Positions 1 to 11,896 of a stretch of DNA of 64,000 bases are shown piece by piece. Below the pieces are notes generated by a model. That model worked only from the letters and a program-made list of their open reading frames with translations, was not told the DNA's origin and did no database searches. Source of the DNA: Zhongshania aliphaticivorans (GTDB lineage: Bacteria > Pseudomonadota > Gammaproteobacteria > Pseudomonadales > Spongiibacteraceae); NCBI RefSeq assembly GCF_902705855.1, contig NZ_CACSIJ010000014.1, positions 81,519 to 145,518 of the forward strand, read 5' to 3'. The translations under genes and the position numbers were made by a program. Position 1 is the stretch's first letter; each line of letters begins with the position of its first letter.

Positions 1-156
1 CCCACTGGCACTGCCGAGCATAAATTGCCGAGACAGTGAAAAATCGGATCGCGAATTTTAGTGGACATTAGACCTAATAGCAATGATTTGCAGGTTTTAG
101 TTAGATGTTTCCATTCGTATAACTAACGCACCGCTAAATCACAGTTTACCCATAAC

Positions 157-165
157 TTATCCACA
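157..165 (+). promoter_or_regulatory. DnaA box (TTATCCACA)
   Basis: An exact match to the high-affinity DnaA 9-mer TTATCCACA, about 250 bases upstream of dnaA. It would bind the DnaA domain IV encoded just downstream, either for initiation or for autoregulation of dnaA. Confidence 0.8.
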
Positions 166-294
166 GGTTTTTATTGGTGTTATCAAGGTGTGCGTTACTT
201 GAGAGTAACTTGTGGCGTCTTATTTTTATAATCTTATAGTGTTGAATATAAAGGAATTTTTTGAATAAGCTTGATATAAATTGTTTTTGAATTT

Positions 295-303
295 TGTGGA
301 TAA
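295..303 (-). promoter_or_regulatory. DnaA box, reverse orientation (TGTGGATAA)
   Basis: The exact reverse complement of the consensus DnaA box, at the edge of the AT-rich block and about 110 bases before dnaA. Opposed to the box at 157-165, it supports an origin or an autoregulated dnaA promoter. Confidence 0.78.
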
Positions 304-413
304 GTGTTCTGTTGGCGAGTAGAATAAGTCGCCTACTACAATAATACTTGCGGGTCCCTTCTTAGTGAGTACTCCGCCAGTTATGTCTTAATATTTACCA
401 AATATGGAGAATA

Positions 414-1910
414 GTGTTGTCGGACGCCACGTGGCAGAAATGTATTGCGCATTTGCAGGACGAATTGCCCACTCAACAGTTTAATACTTGGATTAGGCCG
501 CTTCGGGTTGAACTTGTAGATGATTTAATTCGTCTGTGTGCGCCAAACCGTTTTGTTCGTGATTGGGTAAGTGATCGCTTCTATTCACGCATTGTTGAGC
601 TGGTTGCAGAATTATCTCCACCTGGCGTTAAGGTGCATGTTGAGCTTGGTATTTCGGAGCGTCAGGCCGGTGGCGGCGGTGCAAGTGGCGGCGTGCAACC
701 TCAGTCTAGAGTTTTAAACACCAGCACGCAGACATCTAGTTTAGCTACTGGTAGTACTAGAATTATTACACCGAACAATACGGGACACAGCCATCGCGTT
801 GCGCAGGAGCCCCCGGTTGCGTCATCGTCAATTGGCTCGCAGTTTATCTCTGGTCATCGTCAAGTTGAAGTAGAGGGAGGCATTCGGCATCAAAGCTCCT
901 TAATGGAATCTTATACCTTTGATACGTTTGTTGAAGGTAAGTCTAACCAGTTAGCGCGTGCAGCGGCGAGCCAGGTCGCAAGTAATCCTGGTCGGGGATA
1001 CAACCCATTATTTCTTTACGGTGGTGTTGGCCTTGGTAAAACCCATTTAATGCATGCGGTAGGCAATGCACTGATGCAGCAAAATCCTAATGCAAAAGTA
1101 GTTTATTTGCATTCTGAACGCTTTGTTGCCGATATGGTAAAGGCATTGCAGTTAAATGCGATTAACGAGTTTAAACGGTATTACCGCTCGGTTGATGCGC
1201 TGTTAATTGACGATATTCAGTTTTTCTCCGGTAAAGATCGTTCTCAAGAAGAGTTTTTCCATACATTTAACGCCCTTCTTGAGGGGGGGCAACAAATGAT
1301 CCTTACCTGCGATAGATATCCTAAAGAAATCAAGGGCTTAGAGGAGCGGTTGAAGTCTAGATTTGGCTGGGGTTTGACGGTAGCGGTAGAACCGCCGGAG
1401 CTTGAAACGCGAGTAGCAATTTTGCTGAAAAAAGCAGAGCAAGAAAAAGCTACCCTTCCCTCTGATGCGGCGTTTTTTATCGCGCAGCGTGTACGCTCAA
1501 ATGTCCGAGAGTTAGAGGGTGTATTAAAGAGAGTAATTGCCAGTTCGCGTTTTATGGCAAAGCCTATTGATATTCCATTGATTAAGGAATCCTTAAAGGA
1601 TTTGCTGGCCTTACAAGATAAGCAGGTAAGTTTGGATAATATTCAGCGTACTGTGGCTGAATACTACAAGATTAAAATCGCTGATCTTATGTCTAAGCGC
1701 CGCAGTCGATCCGTGGCGCGTCCGCGTCAAGTTGCCATGGCATTGTCGAAAGAGTTGACCAATCATAGTTTGCCCGAAATTGGCGAAGGCTTTGGTGGTC
1801 GAGATCACACTACCGTGCTTCATGCTTGTCGAAAAATCAAAGAATTACGCGAAAGTGACGGTGATATACGAGAAGATTACCAAAATTTGATCAGACTACT
1901 GACAAGCTGA
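414..1910 (+). CDS. dnaA: Chromosomal replication initiator protein DnaA
   Basis: DnaA binds the origin boxes, melts the origin and loads the helicase. All four domains are visible: N-terminal domain I (about 1-85, with the Pseudomonas-like run [10 protein letters not shown]), a low-complexity Gly/Ser/Thr linker (about 85-165), an AAA+ domain with Walker A GGVGLGKT at 203-210 and Walker B LLIDD at 263-267, and the C-terminal DNA-binding domain with the signature [15 protein letters not shown]. The start is GTG at 414, with GGAG at 406-409; the TTG directly after it (417) is a possible alternative with better spacing. The length of 498 residues is normal for gammaproteobacteria. It is followed by dnaN, probably in one operon. 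Confidence 0.98.
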   Translation: MLSDATWQKCIAHLQDELPTQQFNTWIRPLRVELVDDLIRLCAPNRFVRDWVSDRFYSRIVELVAELSPPGVKVHVELGISERQAGGGGASGGVQPQSRVLNTSTQTSSLATGSTRIITPNNTGHSHRVAQEPPVASSSIGSQFISGHRQVEVEGGIRHQSSLMESYTFDTFVEGKSNQLARAAASQVASNPGRGYNPLFLYGGVGLGKTHLMHAVGNALMQQNPNAKVVYLHSERFVADMVKALQLNAINEFKRYYRSVDALLIDDIQFFSGKDRSQEEFFHTFNALLEGGQQMILTCDRYPKEIKGLEERLKSRFGWGLTVAVEPPELETRVAILLKKAEQEKATLPSDAAFFIAQRVRSNVRELEGVLKRVIASSRFMAKPIDIPLIKESLKDLLALQDKQVSLDNIQRTVAEYYKIKIADLMSKRRSRSVARPRQVAMALSKELTNHSLPEIGEGFGGRDHTTVLHACRKIKELRESDGDIREDYQNLIRLLTS

Positions 1911-1993
1911 TGTTTTAGTCGTGCTTTATATAATAAAGTAAGCCTTACCACTACCCAATTGAATTGATACTTAAAAGAACAGGAACCGGAAGC

Positions 1994-3106
1994 ATGAAAT
2001 TTTCGATTTCGCGGGAAGCGTTAATTAAGCCCTTGAACCTTGTAGCGGGTGTTGTTGAAAGAAGACAAACCCTGCCGATACTGGCGAATGTGCAGCTTGT
2101 TTTAAATGAGCAGGAATTGGCGCTGACAGGAACGGATTTAGAGGTAGAGCTAATAGGTCGGGTTCATTTAGATGATGAATCTGGCGTGTCCGGAGAGATA
2201 ACAATTCCTGCGCGGAAGTTGGTTGATATTTGTAAGGCTTTACCAGAAGGCTCAAATATTAATTTTCAGCTAGATGATCAAAAATTGATTCTTAAATCTG
2301 GCCGTAGCCGTTTTCAGCTATCTACTCTTCCGGCGAATGATTTTCCAAGCGTAGAGCAAGCGAAAGGCGGACAGTCATTTATTTTAAAACAAGGTGATTT
2401 GAAGCGGCTGATCGAGCGAACTAGCTTTGCCATGGCGCAACAAGATGTGCGTTACTACCTTAATGGCATGTTATTTGAAGTGACCAATGGCCAATTGCGG
2501 GTCGTGGCTACAGATGGACACAGGCTTGCGATGGCAACCTTTCAGGGTGACATCCAGGTTGATCAGGTAGCGCAGGTTATTGTGCCCAGAAAGGGTGTTG
2601 TTGAGCTTGCGCGCTTATTGATGAATGAAGATCAAGATGCAGAGGTTATTGTTGGCGGCAACCACATTCGGGTTGTGACTGCTGACTTTACGTTCACCTC
2701 CAAGCTTATTGACGGTAAATTCCCAGATTACGAGCGCGTATTGCCGCGTAATAGTACAAAAGTCGTTCTCGGTTCCCGGGCAGATCTTAAGCAAGCATTT
2801 GCTCGCACAGCAATATTATCGAACGAAAAGTATCGCGGGATTCGTATGCTTTTGACTAGCGGGGAGTTGCGTATTGTGGCCAATAACCCTGAACAGGAAG
2901 AGGCAGAGGAAACTGTTGCGGTAGAGTATCAGGGTGATAGTCTCGAAATCGGTTTTAATGTTAGCTATTTGCTGGATGTGCTTTCTGCTATCAACGGCGA
3001 GTCTGCTAAATTTTCTCTTTCTGATTCGAATAGTTCAGCATTGATTGAGGAGGCTGAGGCGGATGGTGGTAATTGCCAATACGTCGTCATGCCGATGCGC
3101 CTGTAG
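1994..3106 (+). CDS. dnaN: DNA polymerase III beta sliding clamp DnaN
   Basis: The beta subunit forms the ring that tethers DNA polymerase III to DNA. The protein starts MKFSISREAL, as in other gammaproteobacterial clamps, and ends with the usual YVVMPMRL. From the ATG at 1994 it is 370 residues, close to the 366-367 of Pseudomonas and E. coli. An in-frame upstream start at 1964 would add ten residues not found in the family, and AGGA at 1981-1984 fits the 1994 start, so the shorter form is preferred. It lies 83 bases after dnaA. Confidence 0.98.
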   Translation: MKFSISREALIKPLNLVAGVVERRQTLPILANVQLVLNEQELALTGTDLEVELIGRVHLDDESGVSGEITIPARKLVDICKALPEGSNINFQLDDQKLILKSGRSRFQLSTLPANDFPSVEQAKGGQSFILKQGDLKRLIERTSFAMAQQDVRYYLNGMLFEVTNGQLRVVATDGHRLAMATFQGDIQVDQVAQVIVPRKGVVELARLLMNEDQDAEVIVGGNHIRVVTADFTFTSKLIDGKFPDYERVLPRNSTKVVLGSRADLKQAFARTAILSNEKYRGIRMLLTSGELRIVANNPEQEEAEETVAVEYQGDSLEIGFNVSYLLDVLSAINGESAKFSLSDSNSSALIEEAEADGGNCQYVVMPMRL

Positions 3107-3186
3107 ATTTGATCGCGCGGTTGACTGCCAAGGTTGCTGATCGCGCGTTACTGCCCTCTCCTCTCCTAGTCATTATTTCCCGTATG

Positions 3187-3192
3187 TATAAT
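3187..3192 (+). promoter_or_regulatory. Candidate -10 element for recF
   Basis: A perfect TATAAT, preceded directly by TG, lies in the 157-base dnaN-recF gap, about 75 bases before the recF start. No good -35 hexamer is seen at 16-18 bases upstream, so this is only a candidate secondary promoter within the dnaA-dnaN-recF-gyrB series. Confidence 0.3.
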
Positions 3193-3263
3193 ACACCCTC
3201 CTTCTTACTCCGCATCATTTACCAAGAAAATGTATCGCCTCGCTTTACAGATTTTCGGAGGCT

Positions 3264-4394
3264 GTGTTGCAACTAGAAAAAATCAGCATATATAACTTTA
3301 GAAATTTGCGGCATGTTTCTTTAGAGGGTTTGAGTGGGTTTAACTTTATCCATGGAATTAACGGGAGTGGAAAAACCAGCATCCTCGAAGCGATCCACAC
3401 CTTAGCCCTTACCCGGTCGTTCCGATCGCGTAAAGTTGATGGCGTTATATCCTATGGATGTGATGACCTAACGGTTAGGGGGGAGCTGGTTTCATCGGAT
3501 ATGAAAAGCAATCCGAGCTCGGTTATTGGTGTTCGGCGCCCGAAAAAAGGCCCCGTACTCGTTAAAGTTAATGGTGAAAAGTTGTTAACTGCTGGGCAGT
3601 TGGCAGGGGTCTTACCGGTTCAAGTTATTAATCCTGCTAGCTTCGAGCTTTTAGAAGGCTCCCCCAGTGTTCGGCGGCAGTATTTAGACTGGGGTGTGTT
3701 CCACGTGAAACATTCCGGTTTTTTTGAATATTGGCCTCGATATAGGAAGGCGCTTCAGCAGCGTAATTCCTTGCTCAGACGTGGTAATATAGATGCTACG
3801 GTACTTGCGCCGTGGGATCGAGAGTTGGCGGCCATGGGTGTGCTGATACACGAATCGCGACAAAAGCATTTCGACCTACTGTCTTCAGCATTTAACTTAA
3901 TATATGGTCGATTACTGTCCGCGCTTGATGTGGTTGATTCAACAGATGCTCCGCCACTTACGATGGCGATGACGGCGGGTTGGAGAGATGATGAGCTAAG
4001 TCTGGCGGATTCATTAAAGAAAAATTTGGCTAGCGACCTTCGCTCGGGCTTCACCAAGAGTGGCCCGCATCGAGCGGATATCGATTTGCGGGTTGGGCGA
4101 AACCCCGCAGGCGAAGTGCTTTCGCGAGGCCAGATTAAAACGGTTGTTTGTGCGCTTAAGTTGGCTCAATCAAAAGTATTGTTAGATCAGGGTGTCTCAA
4201 CAGTGTTTTTAATTGACGATTTGGCAGCGGAGTTAGACGAGCGTCGATGCGAAGTGGTTTTTAAGGAGCTGGTCGCATTGAATGTACAGGTTTTTGCTAG
4301 TTCCGTGCGACGTACGGACTTAAATGATGATTGGTGTTTGGGTAAAACACTTAAAAGGTTTCACGTGGAACATGGCTTAGTGAGTGAGTGCTAG
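3264..4394 (+). CDS. recF: DNA replication and repair protein RecF
   Basis: RecF is an SMC-like ATPase that, with RecO and RecR, loads RecA at single-strand gaps. The Walker A motif GINGSGKTS lies near residue 30, the ABC-type signature region LSRGQ near 283, and the Walker B-like FLIDDLAAELD near 315. The 376-residue length is normal. The ribosome site CGGAGG at 3256-3261 ends only two bases before the GTG at 3264, so the TTG at 3267 may be the true start; the two differ by one residue. It sits in the conserved dnaN-recF-gyrB order. Confidence 0.97.
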   Translation: MLQLEKISIYNFRNLRHVSLEGLSGFNFIHGINGSGKTSILEAIHTLALTRSFRSRKVDGVISYGCDDLTVRGELVSSDMKSNPSSVIGVRRPKKGPVLVKVNGEKLLTAGQLAGVLPVQVINPASFELLEGSPSVRRQYLDWGVFHVKHSGFFEYWPRYRKALQQRNSLLRRGNIDATVLAPWDRELAAMGVLIHESRQKHFDLLSSAFNLIYGRLLSALDVVDSTDAPPLTMAMTAGWRDDELSLADSLKKNLASDLRSGFTKSGPHRADIDLRVGRNPAGEVLSRGQIKTVVCALKLAQSKVLLDQGVSTVFLIDDLAAELDERRCEVVFKELVALNVQVFASSVRRTDLNDDWCLGKTLKRFHVEHGLVSEC

Positions 4395-4496
4395 GCTTGG
4401 TTAGGTTGTTGGGCTTCGGTGTAAAGCGTAGTAGAGAGTAGAGTCTGTGCCCATTTAGTATTGGGTAAGGGTTTAGGCAGTAATTGTGCTGCAAAA

Positions 4497-4502
4497 TATA
4501 AT
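4497..4502 (+). promoter_or_regulatory. Candidate -10 element for gyrB
   Basis: TATAAT in a locally AT-rich stretch 43 bases before the gyrB ATG. The sequence 16-19 bases upstream is a poor -35. gyrB promoters are often supercoiling-sensitive with weak elements, but here this is a candidate only. Confidence 0.35.
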
Positions 4503-4538
4503 ATAAGTCAGTTGCCCTTTTTGGGGCGTAGAGGTTAG

Positions 4539-6962
<2,424 letters not shown>

Positions 6963-6988
6963 ATCGTAATTGGGTCTTTCCTTCTATT

Positions 6989-7019
6989 TTGGAGCTATTG
7001 GCGACTCCCGTAGCTCCAA
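6989..7019. terminator. Inverted repeat between gyrB and plsC, possible bidirectional terminator
   Basis: A perfect 9-base stem (TTGGAGCTA at 6989-6997 with its complement at 7011-7019) around a 13-base loop, 27 bases after the gyrB stop and between convergent genes. There is no clear T-run, so it is at best a weak intrinsic terminator. A second, weaker 6-base stem lies at 7052-7075. Confidence 0.4.
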
Positions 7020-7090
7020 GCTTTACCAAAAGACTCGAACTGAGTTCACGCGTTCCTATAAAGTAGTAAAGGAACCCCCCGCCACTTCGT

Positions 7091-7816
7091 TTATTGGATT
7101 AGCTCACACTGGGCTTCGATCCAGTTTTCTACTTCTAGAGTTAGCTCTCGGCTTTCTCTACCTTCGGTTTGTATCGGTTCACCAATAACCAAGATTACGG
7201 TGCCTGGTTTAATATGGAGCCCTTTCGCGGGCCATAATTTTCCGCCATTGTGAGCAATGGGCAGCACAGCTACCCCTGCTTCAATCGCCATTCCAGAGCC
7301 ACTGCGGGCATACCTGCCGCGCTTTCCGACAGGTGTACGGGTTCCCTCTGGAAATATAAGCACGTTGTAGTTGTTTTTAAGTCGTGAAAGCCCCTGCTCC
7401 ATTGTTTGTCGCATGGCCGCTCGCGGATTACTACGATCAATTCCAATAGCGTTCATCATTCTTAGAGCCCAGCCGAAAAAGGGAATGTTAAATAGCTCCC
7501 GTTTTACCACCGTTGCAACAGGGAATAAAAACCACTGAAGATAAAAAGTTTCCCACTGACTTTGGTGCTTCGCCATCGCCACATAGGGGAGATCCGTAGG
7601 TAATGAGCCGCGAATCTCGGTTTTTACACCACAGCAAACACGCAGCAAGAAAATAATAGCTGCATTTCCAAGAACAAAATAGCGACCCCGAATATGGAAG
7701 GGCAAAAAAGACGTAAACAACAGCCCCGTGGTGCTTATAAACACGGTGATTAAAGCGTAGCCAGTGAAAAAAAGCATAGAGCGTATTGTTAAAATGCTAT
7801 TTGCCATCAGTTCCAT
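7091..7816 (-). CDS. plsC: 1-acyl-sn-glycerol-3-phosphate acyltransferase (PlsC/LptA family)
   Basis: Predicted to transfer an acyl chain to lysophosphatidic acid at the inner membrane, making phosphatidic acid for phospholipids. An N-terminal hydrophobic region (about 10-60) precedes the acyltransferase motifs: HQSQWE at 84-89, a variant of the usual HX4D with Glu in place of Asp, and FPEGTR at 155-160, followed by a VLPIAHN block. The gene sits between gyrB and glyS, where Pseudomonas has lptA, which supports the call. The start at 7816 has no clear ribosome site; the ATG at 7807 (MANSIL) is preceded by GGA and may be the true start. It is transcribed toward gyrB. Confidence 0.9.
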   Translation of the reverse strand: MELMANSILTIRSMLFFTGYALITVFISTTGLLFTSFLPFHIRGRYFVLGNAAIIFLLRVCCGVKTEIRGSLPTDLPYVAMAKHQSQWETFYLQWFLFPVATVVKRELFNIPFFGWALRMMNAIGIDRSNPRAAMRQTMEQGLSRLKNNYNVLIFPEGTRTPVGKRGRYARSGSGMAIEAGVAVLPIAHNGGKLWPAKGLHIKPGTVILVIGEPIQTEGRESRELTLEVENWIEAQCELIQ

Positions 7817-7838
7817 TTGGAGTCTCGTTTACTTCTTG

Positions 7839-7858
7839 CGCTAGCCTTGTGGCTAGCG
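7839..7858. other. Hairpin between glyS and plsC
   Basis: A perfect 8-base stem (CGCTAGCC / GGCTAGCG) with a four-base loop in the 97-base gap between glyS and plsC, both read on the minus strand. No T-run follows on the minus strand, so it may be a processing or attenuation hairpin rather than a full terminator. Confidence 0.4.
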
Positions 7859-7913
7859 AAGATTAGCCATTACATATCTTTACTTGCCGGATTAGGCGAA
7901 GGGATACCTAAAA

Positions 7914-10001
7914 TTACTTGCCTACAACTAACAAGGAAATATCCGCGACCTCTAAAAACAGTCCCTGCAATTGTTTGAGAAGGGATTGGCGATTACGTCG
8001 CAGCGCCTCATCGTCGGCATTGACCATGACTTGATCAAAAAAAGCATCAACGCTTGATTGCAAACGGGCGAGAGATTTTAAGCCGCCCTCATAATCAGCT
8101 TTGGCAAATAGCGGCGCGACCTTTTCTTGCTGTTCTACTAGCTGCGCAGCTAGTGCGACTTCGGCAGGCTCCTGCAATAAATCGGTATTGACTGTGTCTG
8201 CGATGCTTCCTTCTACCTTAGCTAGAATGTTTGATACGCGTTTATTTGCAGCTGCAAGCGCCGCCGCTTCCGGTAACTGGTTAAAGGCCTGCACGGCTTT
8301 AATGCGGTGATCTATATCCAGTGGCGCGCTAAGTTGTTTTGCGCTTACTGACAAGAATACCTCAGCAGAAATACCCTGATCTTCGTAGCCAGCACGCAGC
8401 CGGTCGATAATGTAATTAAGTACGGTGTTTTTGAGCTTGTTGTCGCTAGCGAATTGCTGGTGCTTGCTGATTGCTAGCGCGACTAATTCGCCAAGGTCTA
8501 GAGTTAATTGTTTTTCAACAATAATTCGCAATACACCAAGAGAGGCGCGGCGTAAGGCGAAGGGATCTTTTGATCCGGTAGGAATCTGGCCTATCCCGAA
8601 AATGCCGGTGATGGTATCTAAACGATCTGCCAGTGCGACGATGGTGCCGGTAAGCGATGTGGGTAAGCCATCGCCTGCAAAACGCGGCATATATTGCTCG
8701 TTCATGGCGAGGGCGACGCCGTTTGCTTCACCATCATTTTGTGCGTAGTAATACCCTGCTATACCCTGCATGTCGTCGAACTCTAATACCATCTCGGTAA
8801 CGAGGTCGCTTTTAGAAAGTTCGGCGGCGCGTTTTGCTTCGGAAGTATTCGCGTTAAGTAATTTTGCGATGTCTTCACTTAATTCAGCAACACGGCAGGT
8901 TTTATCATAGATGGTGCCGAGTTTGTCTTGAAAAACTATGGTGCGCAATTTCTCACGGCGCTGTTCAAGACTTGTTTTACAATCTGTTTCAAAAAAGAAA
9001 GCGGCGTCGCTAAGGCGAGGTCGAATAACGCGCTCGTTTCCATCGACAACCTTCTGCGGGTCGCGACTTTCAATATTAGACACCGTAATAAAATACGGCA
9101 TAAGTTTGTTGTTAGAATCCACAACATGAAAATACTTTTGATGTTCTTTCATTGACGAAATTAAGGCTTCTGCCGGCACTTTTAGAAAGCGCTCTTCAAA
9201 GCTACCGGCAAGAGCGACGGGCCACTCTACCAAAGAGCTAACCTCATTAAGTAGGTCGTTACTAATAACGGTTTGGCCGCCTAGTGTTTTCCCGATGTTA
9301 GTAATTTGTTCGCGAATAATATCTTGCCTAGTTTTATAATCGGCAATAACTTTTCCTTGGTCTTTTAGGACGGATTCGTAGCTGCTAGCAGACGCAATTT
9401 GTAATTCCTTATTGCAATGAAAGCGATGGCCACGAGTGACATTAGATGAGGTTAAGCCAAAGATATTTTCTTGGAAATTTTCGTCGCCAAAAATAATGGT
9501 GAGCCACTGTATAGGTCTAACGAACTCGGTACGAGATGCACCCCACCGCATTCTTTTTGCGATTGGTAATGCGTTCAATGCAATATCAATTATGCTGGCA
9601 ATAACATTTTTGGTTTCTGCGCCCTTTGCATTGCTGCGGTAACAGAGTTTTTCTTGCTTACCGTCGTTGGCAATATGCTGACTTAAATCGTCGGCATTAA
9701 TATTGTTCTTTTTCGCAAAAGCTAAAGCGGCGTTCGTTGCTTTACCAGCATCATCAAAGGCGACTTTAACTGGCGGCCCCCAATTTTCGAGCTCTTTGTC
9801 TGGTGCTGACTCCGCTAAGTCAGATACTAAAATAGCGAGTCGACGTGGCGTGGCAAAGCTTTTGGTCGTACTGAATTTTAAAGCTTGATCATTAAGCTGC
9901 GAGCTAATGCTAGCGCTGAAGGCTTCAGATAAGATCTTCAATGATTTTGGCGGTAGTTCTTCGGTGCCGATTTCGATGAGTAAATCGCGAGTGCTCGTCA
10001 T
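7914..10001 (-). CDS. glyS: Glycyl-tRNA synthetase beta subunit
   Basis: The beta chain of the bacterial alpha2-beta2 glycyl-tRNA synthetase, which binds and recognises tRNA-Gly while GlyQ forms the active site. The start (RDLLIEIGTEELPPKSL) and the run TRGHRFHC are typical, as is the central HD-like region (DDMQGIAGYYYA) and the C-terminal anticodon-binding part. The 695 residues fit the family. Its ATG shares one base with the glyQ stop (TAATG at 10001), which indicates coupled translation. Confidence 0.97.
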   Translation of the reverse strand: MTSTRDLLIEIGTEELPPKSLKILSEAFSASISSQLNDQALKFSTTKSFATPRRLAILVSDLAESAPDKELENWGPPVKVAFDDAGKATNAALAFAKKNNINADDLSQHIANDGKQEKLCYRSNAKGAETKNVIASIIDIALNALPIAKRMRWGASRTEFVRPIQWLTIIFGDENFQENIFGLTSSNVTRGHRFHCNKELQIASASSYESVLKDQGKVIADYKTRQDIIREQITNIGKTLGGQTVISNDLLNEVSSLVEWPVALAGSFEERFLKVPAEALISSMKEHQKYFHVVDSNNKLMPYFITVSNIESRDPQKVVDGNERVIRPRLSDAAFFFETDCKTSLEQRREKLRTIVFQDKLGTIYDKTCRVAELSEDIAKLLNANTSEAKRAAELSKSDLVTEMVLEFDDMQGIAGYYYAQNDGEANGVALAMNEQYMPRFAGDGLPTSLTGTIVALADRLDTITGIFGIGQIPTGSKDPFALRRASLGVLRIIVEKQLTLDLGELVALAISKHQQFASDNKLKNTVLNYIIDRLRAGYEDQGISAEVFLSVSAKQLSAPLDIDHRIKAVQAFNQLPEAAALAAANKRVSNILAKVEGSIADTVNTDLLQEPAEVALAAQLVEQQEKVAPLFAKADYEGGLKSLARLQSSVDAFFDQVMVNADDEALRRNRQSLLKQLQGLFLEVADISLLVVGK

Positions 10002-10939
10002 TATTTGCTCTCCTTTGCGGCAGCGAATTCTTTACGTAAACTTTCTGGTGCCATAGGAAAGCCCAGTGCTTCGCGGGCATCGAAATAAGCCTGCGCAACC
10101 GCGCGGGCCAAGCTTCTAACGCGCAAAATAAAACGCTGGCGCTCAGTAACCGAAATTGCGTGGCGTGCATCGAGTAAATTAAATGCGTGGGACGCCTTCA
10201 TAACCATTTCGTAGGCGGGCAGTGGCAGTCCCTTTGCTATGAGGCGTTCGCTTTCTGTTTCGCAGTGATCGAATTGCGCGAACAATTGGCTTACGTCGGC
10301 TTCTTCAAAATTAAAGTGAGACATTTCCACTTCATTTTGATGAAACACATCGCCGTAGGTAACCGCGCCCTGTGGGCCATTGGTCCAAACCAAGTCATAA
10401 ATACTGTCTACGCCCTGTAGATACATGGCGATGCGCTCTAAACCGTAGGTGATTTCGCCGCTAACGGGATAGCACTCAAGGCCACCAACTTGCTGGAAGT
10501 AAGTGAACTGCGTGACTTCCATGCCGTTCAGCCAGACTTCCCAGCCTAGTCCCCACGCACCTAAGGTTGGCGACTCCCAGTTGTCTTCAACAAAGCGTAT
10601 GTCATGTACTTCTGGGTCGATTCCAAGCATTTTCAAAGAATCTAAATACAGATCCTGAATATTGCTTGGCGATGGCTTCATGATTACTTGGAATTGATAG
10701 TAGTGCTGAAGACGATTTGGGTTGGTGCCGTAGCGACCGTCAGTGGGACGGCGGCATGGTTGCACGTAGGCAGCATTCCAAGTTTCTGGGCCGATGGCAC
10801 GTAAGAACGTGGCTGGGTGGAAGGTGCCCGCACCGACCTCCATGTCCAAGGGTTGCAGTAGCACACAACCTTGCTCTGCCCAGTATTGTTGTAATGCTAA
10901 GATTAGCCCCTGAAAGGTGCTGACGTCTGCCTTACTCAC
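10001..10939 (-). CDS. glyQ: Glycyl-tRNA synthetase alpha subunit
   Basis: The catalytic chain of the bacterial glycyl-tRNA synthetase (class II). It carries the highly conserved run [10 protein letters not shown], then [36 protein letters not shown], and the C-terminal [18 protein letters not shown] place the start at the GTG at 10939 (about 312 residues), because GGGGAAG lies at 10943-10949 just upstream and the result matches the N-terminus of other GlyQ proteins; an in-frame GTG at 10951 would add four residues. It is first in a glyQ-glyS pair. Confidence 0.96.
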   Translation of the reverse strand: MSKADVSTFQGLILALQQYWAEQGCVLLQPLDMEVGAGTFHPATFLRAIGPETWNAAYVQPCRRPTDGRYGTNPNRLQHYYQFQVIMKPSPSNIQDLYLDSLKMLGIDPEVHDIRFVEDNWESPTLGAWGLGWEVWLNGMEVTQFTYFQQVGGLECYPVSGEITYGLERIAMYLQGVDSIYDLVWTNGPQGAVTYGDVFHQNEVEMSHFNFEEADVSQLFAQFDHCETESERLIAKGLPLPAYEMVMKASHAFNLLDARHAISVTERQRFILRVRSLARAVAQAYFDAREALGFPMAPESLRKEFAAAKESK

Positions 10940-11076
10940 GGTCTTCCCCACGAAATAAATAAAGAGGTGAATTATACAGATATGACAGCCAGTGCGTTAA
11001 GACTAAGGTGCTTTCTGGTCGTAGTAGTGCTGGACTTGTTATCATCGGCGTCCAGATCTTAAGGAGACAGGCCACA

Positions 11077-11862
11077 ATGGCGAAAATAATTGGTGCGATA
11101 TTGGGGTTTTTAGTGGGCGGCCCACTATTGGCACTGCTGGGTTTTGCCGTAGGCACCTTTTTTGATCGAGGGCTGGGGCAGGCGATGCGCTTTAATTACG
11201 GTGCTGAGCGTGAACGTATTCAAGGTATCTTTTTTGACACCGTGTTCCGCGTTATGGGGCATATAGCCAAGGCTGACGGCCGTGTATGTGAATCTGAGGT
11301 CGCACAAACTGAGGCTATCATTGCTCAGTTGGGCCTAACCGGTGCCCGCCGCCAGGACGCGATTGCCAAATTTAAACAAGGTAGCGATAGTGGTTTTGAG
11401 CTAGAGCCGCAAATGTCTGATTTTATGGGGGTGGCGAAAAGCCAGCCCCTCCTTAGGCAAATGCTTTTAGAAGCGCTTTTGGCAATGGCGCTGGCCGACG
11501 GTGATATGGCCGATGCTGAACGGGATATTGTGACGCGGGTGGCGGGCTATTTAGGCGTGTCGGGCCAAGAATTTCAGCGTTTGTTGGACATGGTTATGGC
11601 ACAAAGCCAGTTCCATGGTGGCGGCTCGGGCGGCCAGGCAGCCAGTAGTTCAGATTTAAAGAAGGCCTATCAGGCGCTAGGCGTAGATGAGTCGATTAGT
11701 GATGCAGAGTTAAAGCGCGCTTACCGCAAGCTAATGAGTCAACACCACCCTGATAAGCTTATTGCCAAGGGCGTGCCAGAAGATATGATGAAAATTGCGA
11801 CGGAGAAAGCGCAGGAGATCCAGGTAGCCTACGATCTAATTAAGAAAAATCGCGGCACCTGA
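11077..11862 (+). CDS. djlA: Membrane-anchored DnaJ-like co-chaperone DjlA
   Basis: DjlA is an inner-membrane co-chaperone that stimulates DnaK through a C-terminal J domain and is linked to envelope stress signalling. An N-terminal Gly-rich membrane segment (about 3-27) is followed by a TerB-like helical domain (about 45-165), a Gly-rich linker, and a J domain with the HPD motif in QHHPDKL near the end. The start is the ATG at 11077, preceded by AAGGAG at 11061-11066, giving 261 residues; a longer reading from 11008 has no such site. It converges on yebG. Confidence 0.93.
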   Translation: MAKIIGAILGFLVGGPLLALLGFAVGTFFDRGLGQAMRFNYGAERERIQGIFFDTVFRVMGHIAKADGRVCESEVAQTEAIIAQLGLTGARRQDAIAKFKQGSDSGFELEPQMSDFMGVAKSQPLLRQMLLEALLAMALADGDMADAERDIVTRVAGYLGVSGQEFQRLLDMVMAQSQFHGGGSGGQAASSSDLKKAYQALGVDESISDAELKRAYRKLMSQHHPDKLIAKGVPEDMMKIATEKAQEIQVAYDLIKKNRGT

Positions 11863-11896
11863 ATTAAAGAATATATTCTTTCAGTCCGGCCAGAGA

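Larger units (their letters stand above)
1..413. other. Probable chromosomal origin (oriC) region upstream of dnaA
   Basis: This 413-base stretch has no convincing gene. It holds one perfect DnaA box on each strand (157-165 and 295-303) with an AT-rich block between them (about 217-295), and it lies directly upstream of dnaA. In Pseudomonas and relatives the origin lies between rpmH and dnaA, so this is the expected place. The window starts inside the region, so rpmH is not seen. The dnaA start has a GGAG ribosome site at 406-409. Function as an origin is inferred from boxes, base composition and position. Confidence 0.75.

Noticed and set aside
3110-3147. Ten-base direct repeat TGATCGCGCG between dnaN and recF
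   Set aside because: Two copies, 28 bases apart, with no link to a known element; chance is a reasonable explanation.
11866-11881. 16-base palindrome AAAGAATATATTCTTT as a terminator between djlA and yebG
   Set aside because: The stem is nearly all A/T and would be unstable; it lacks a GC core and a T-run.
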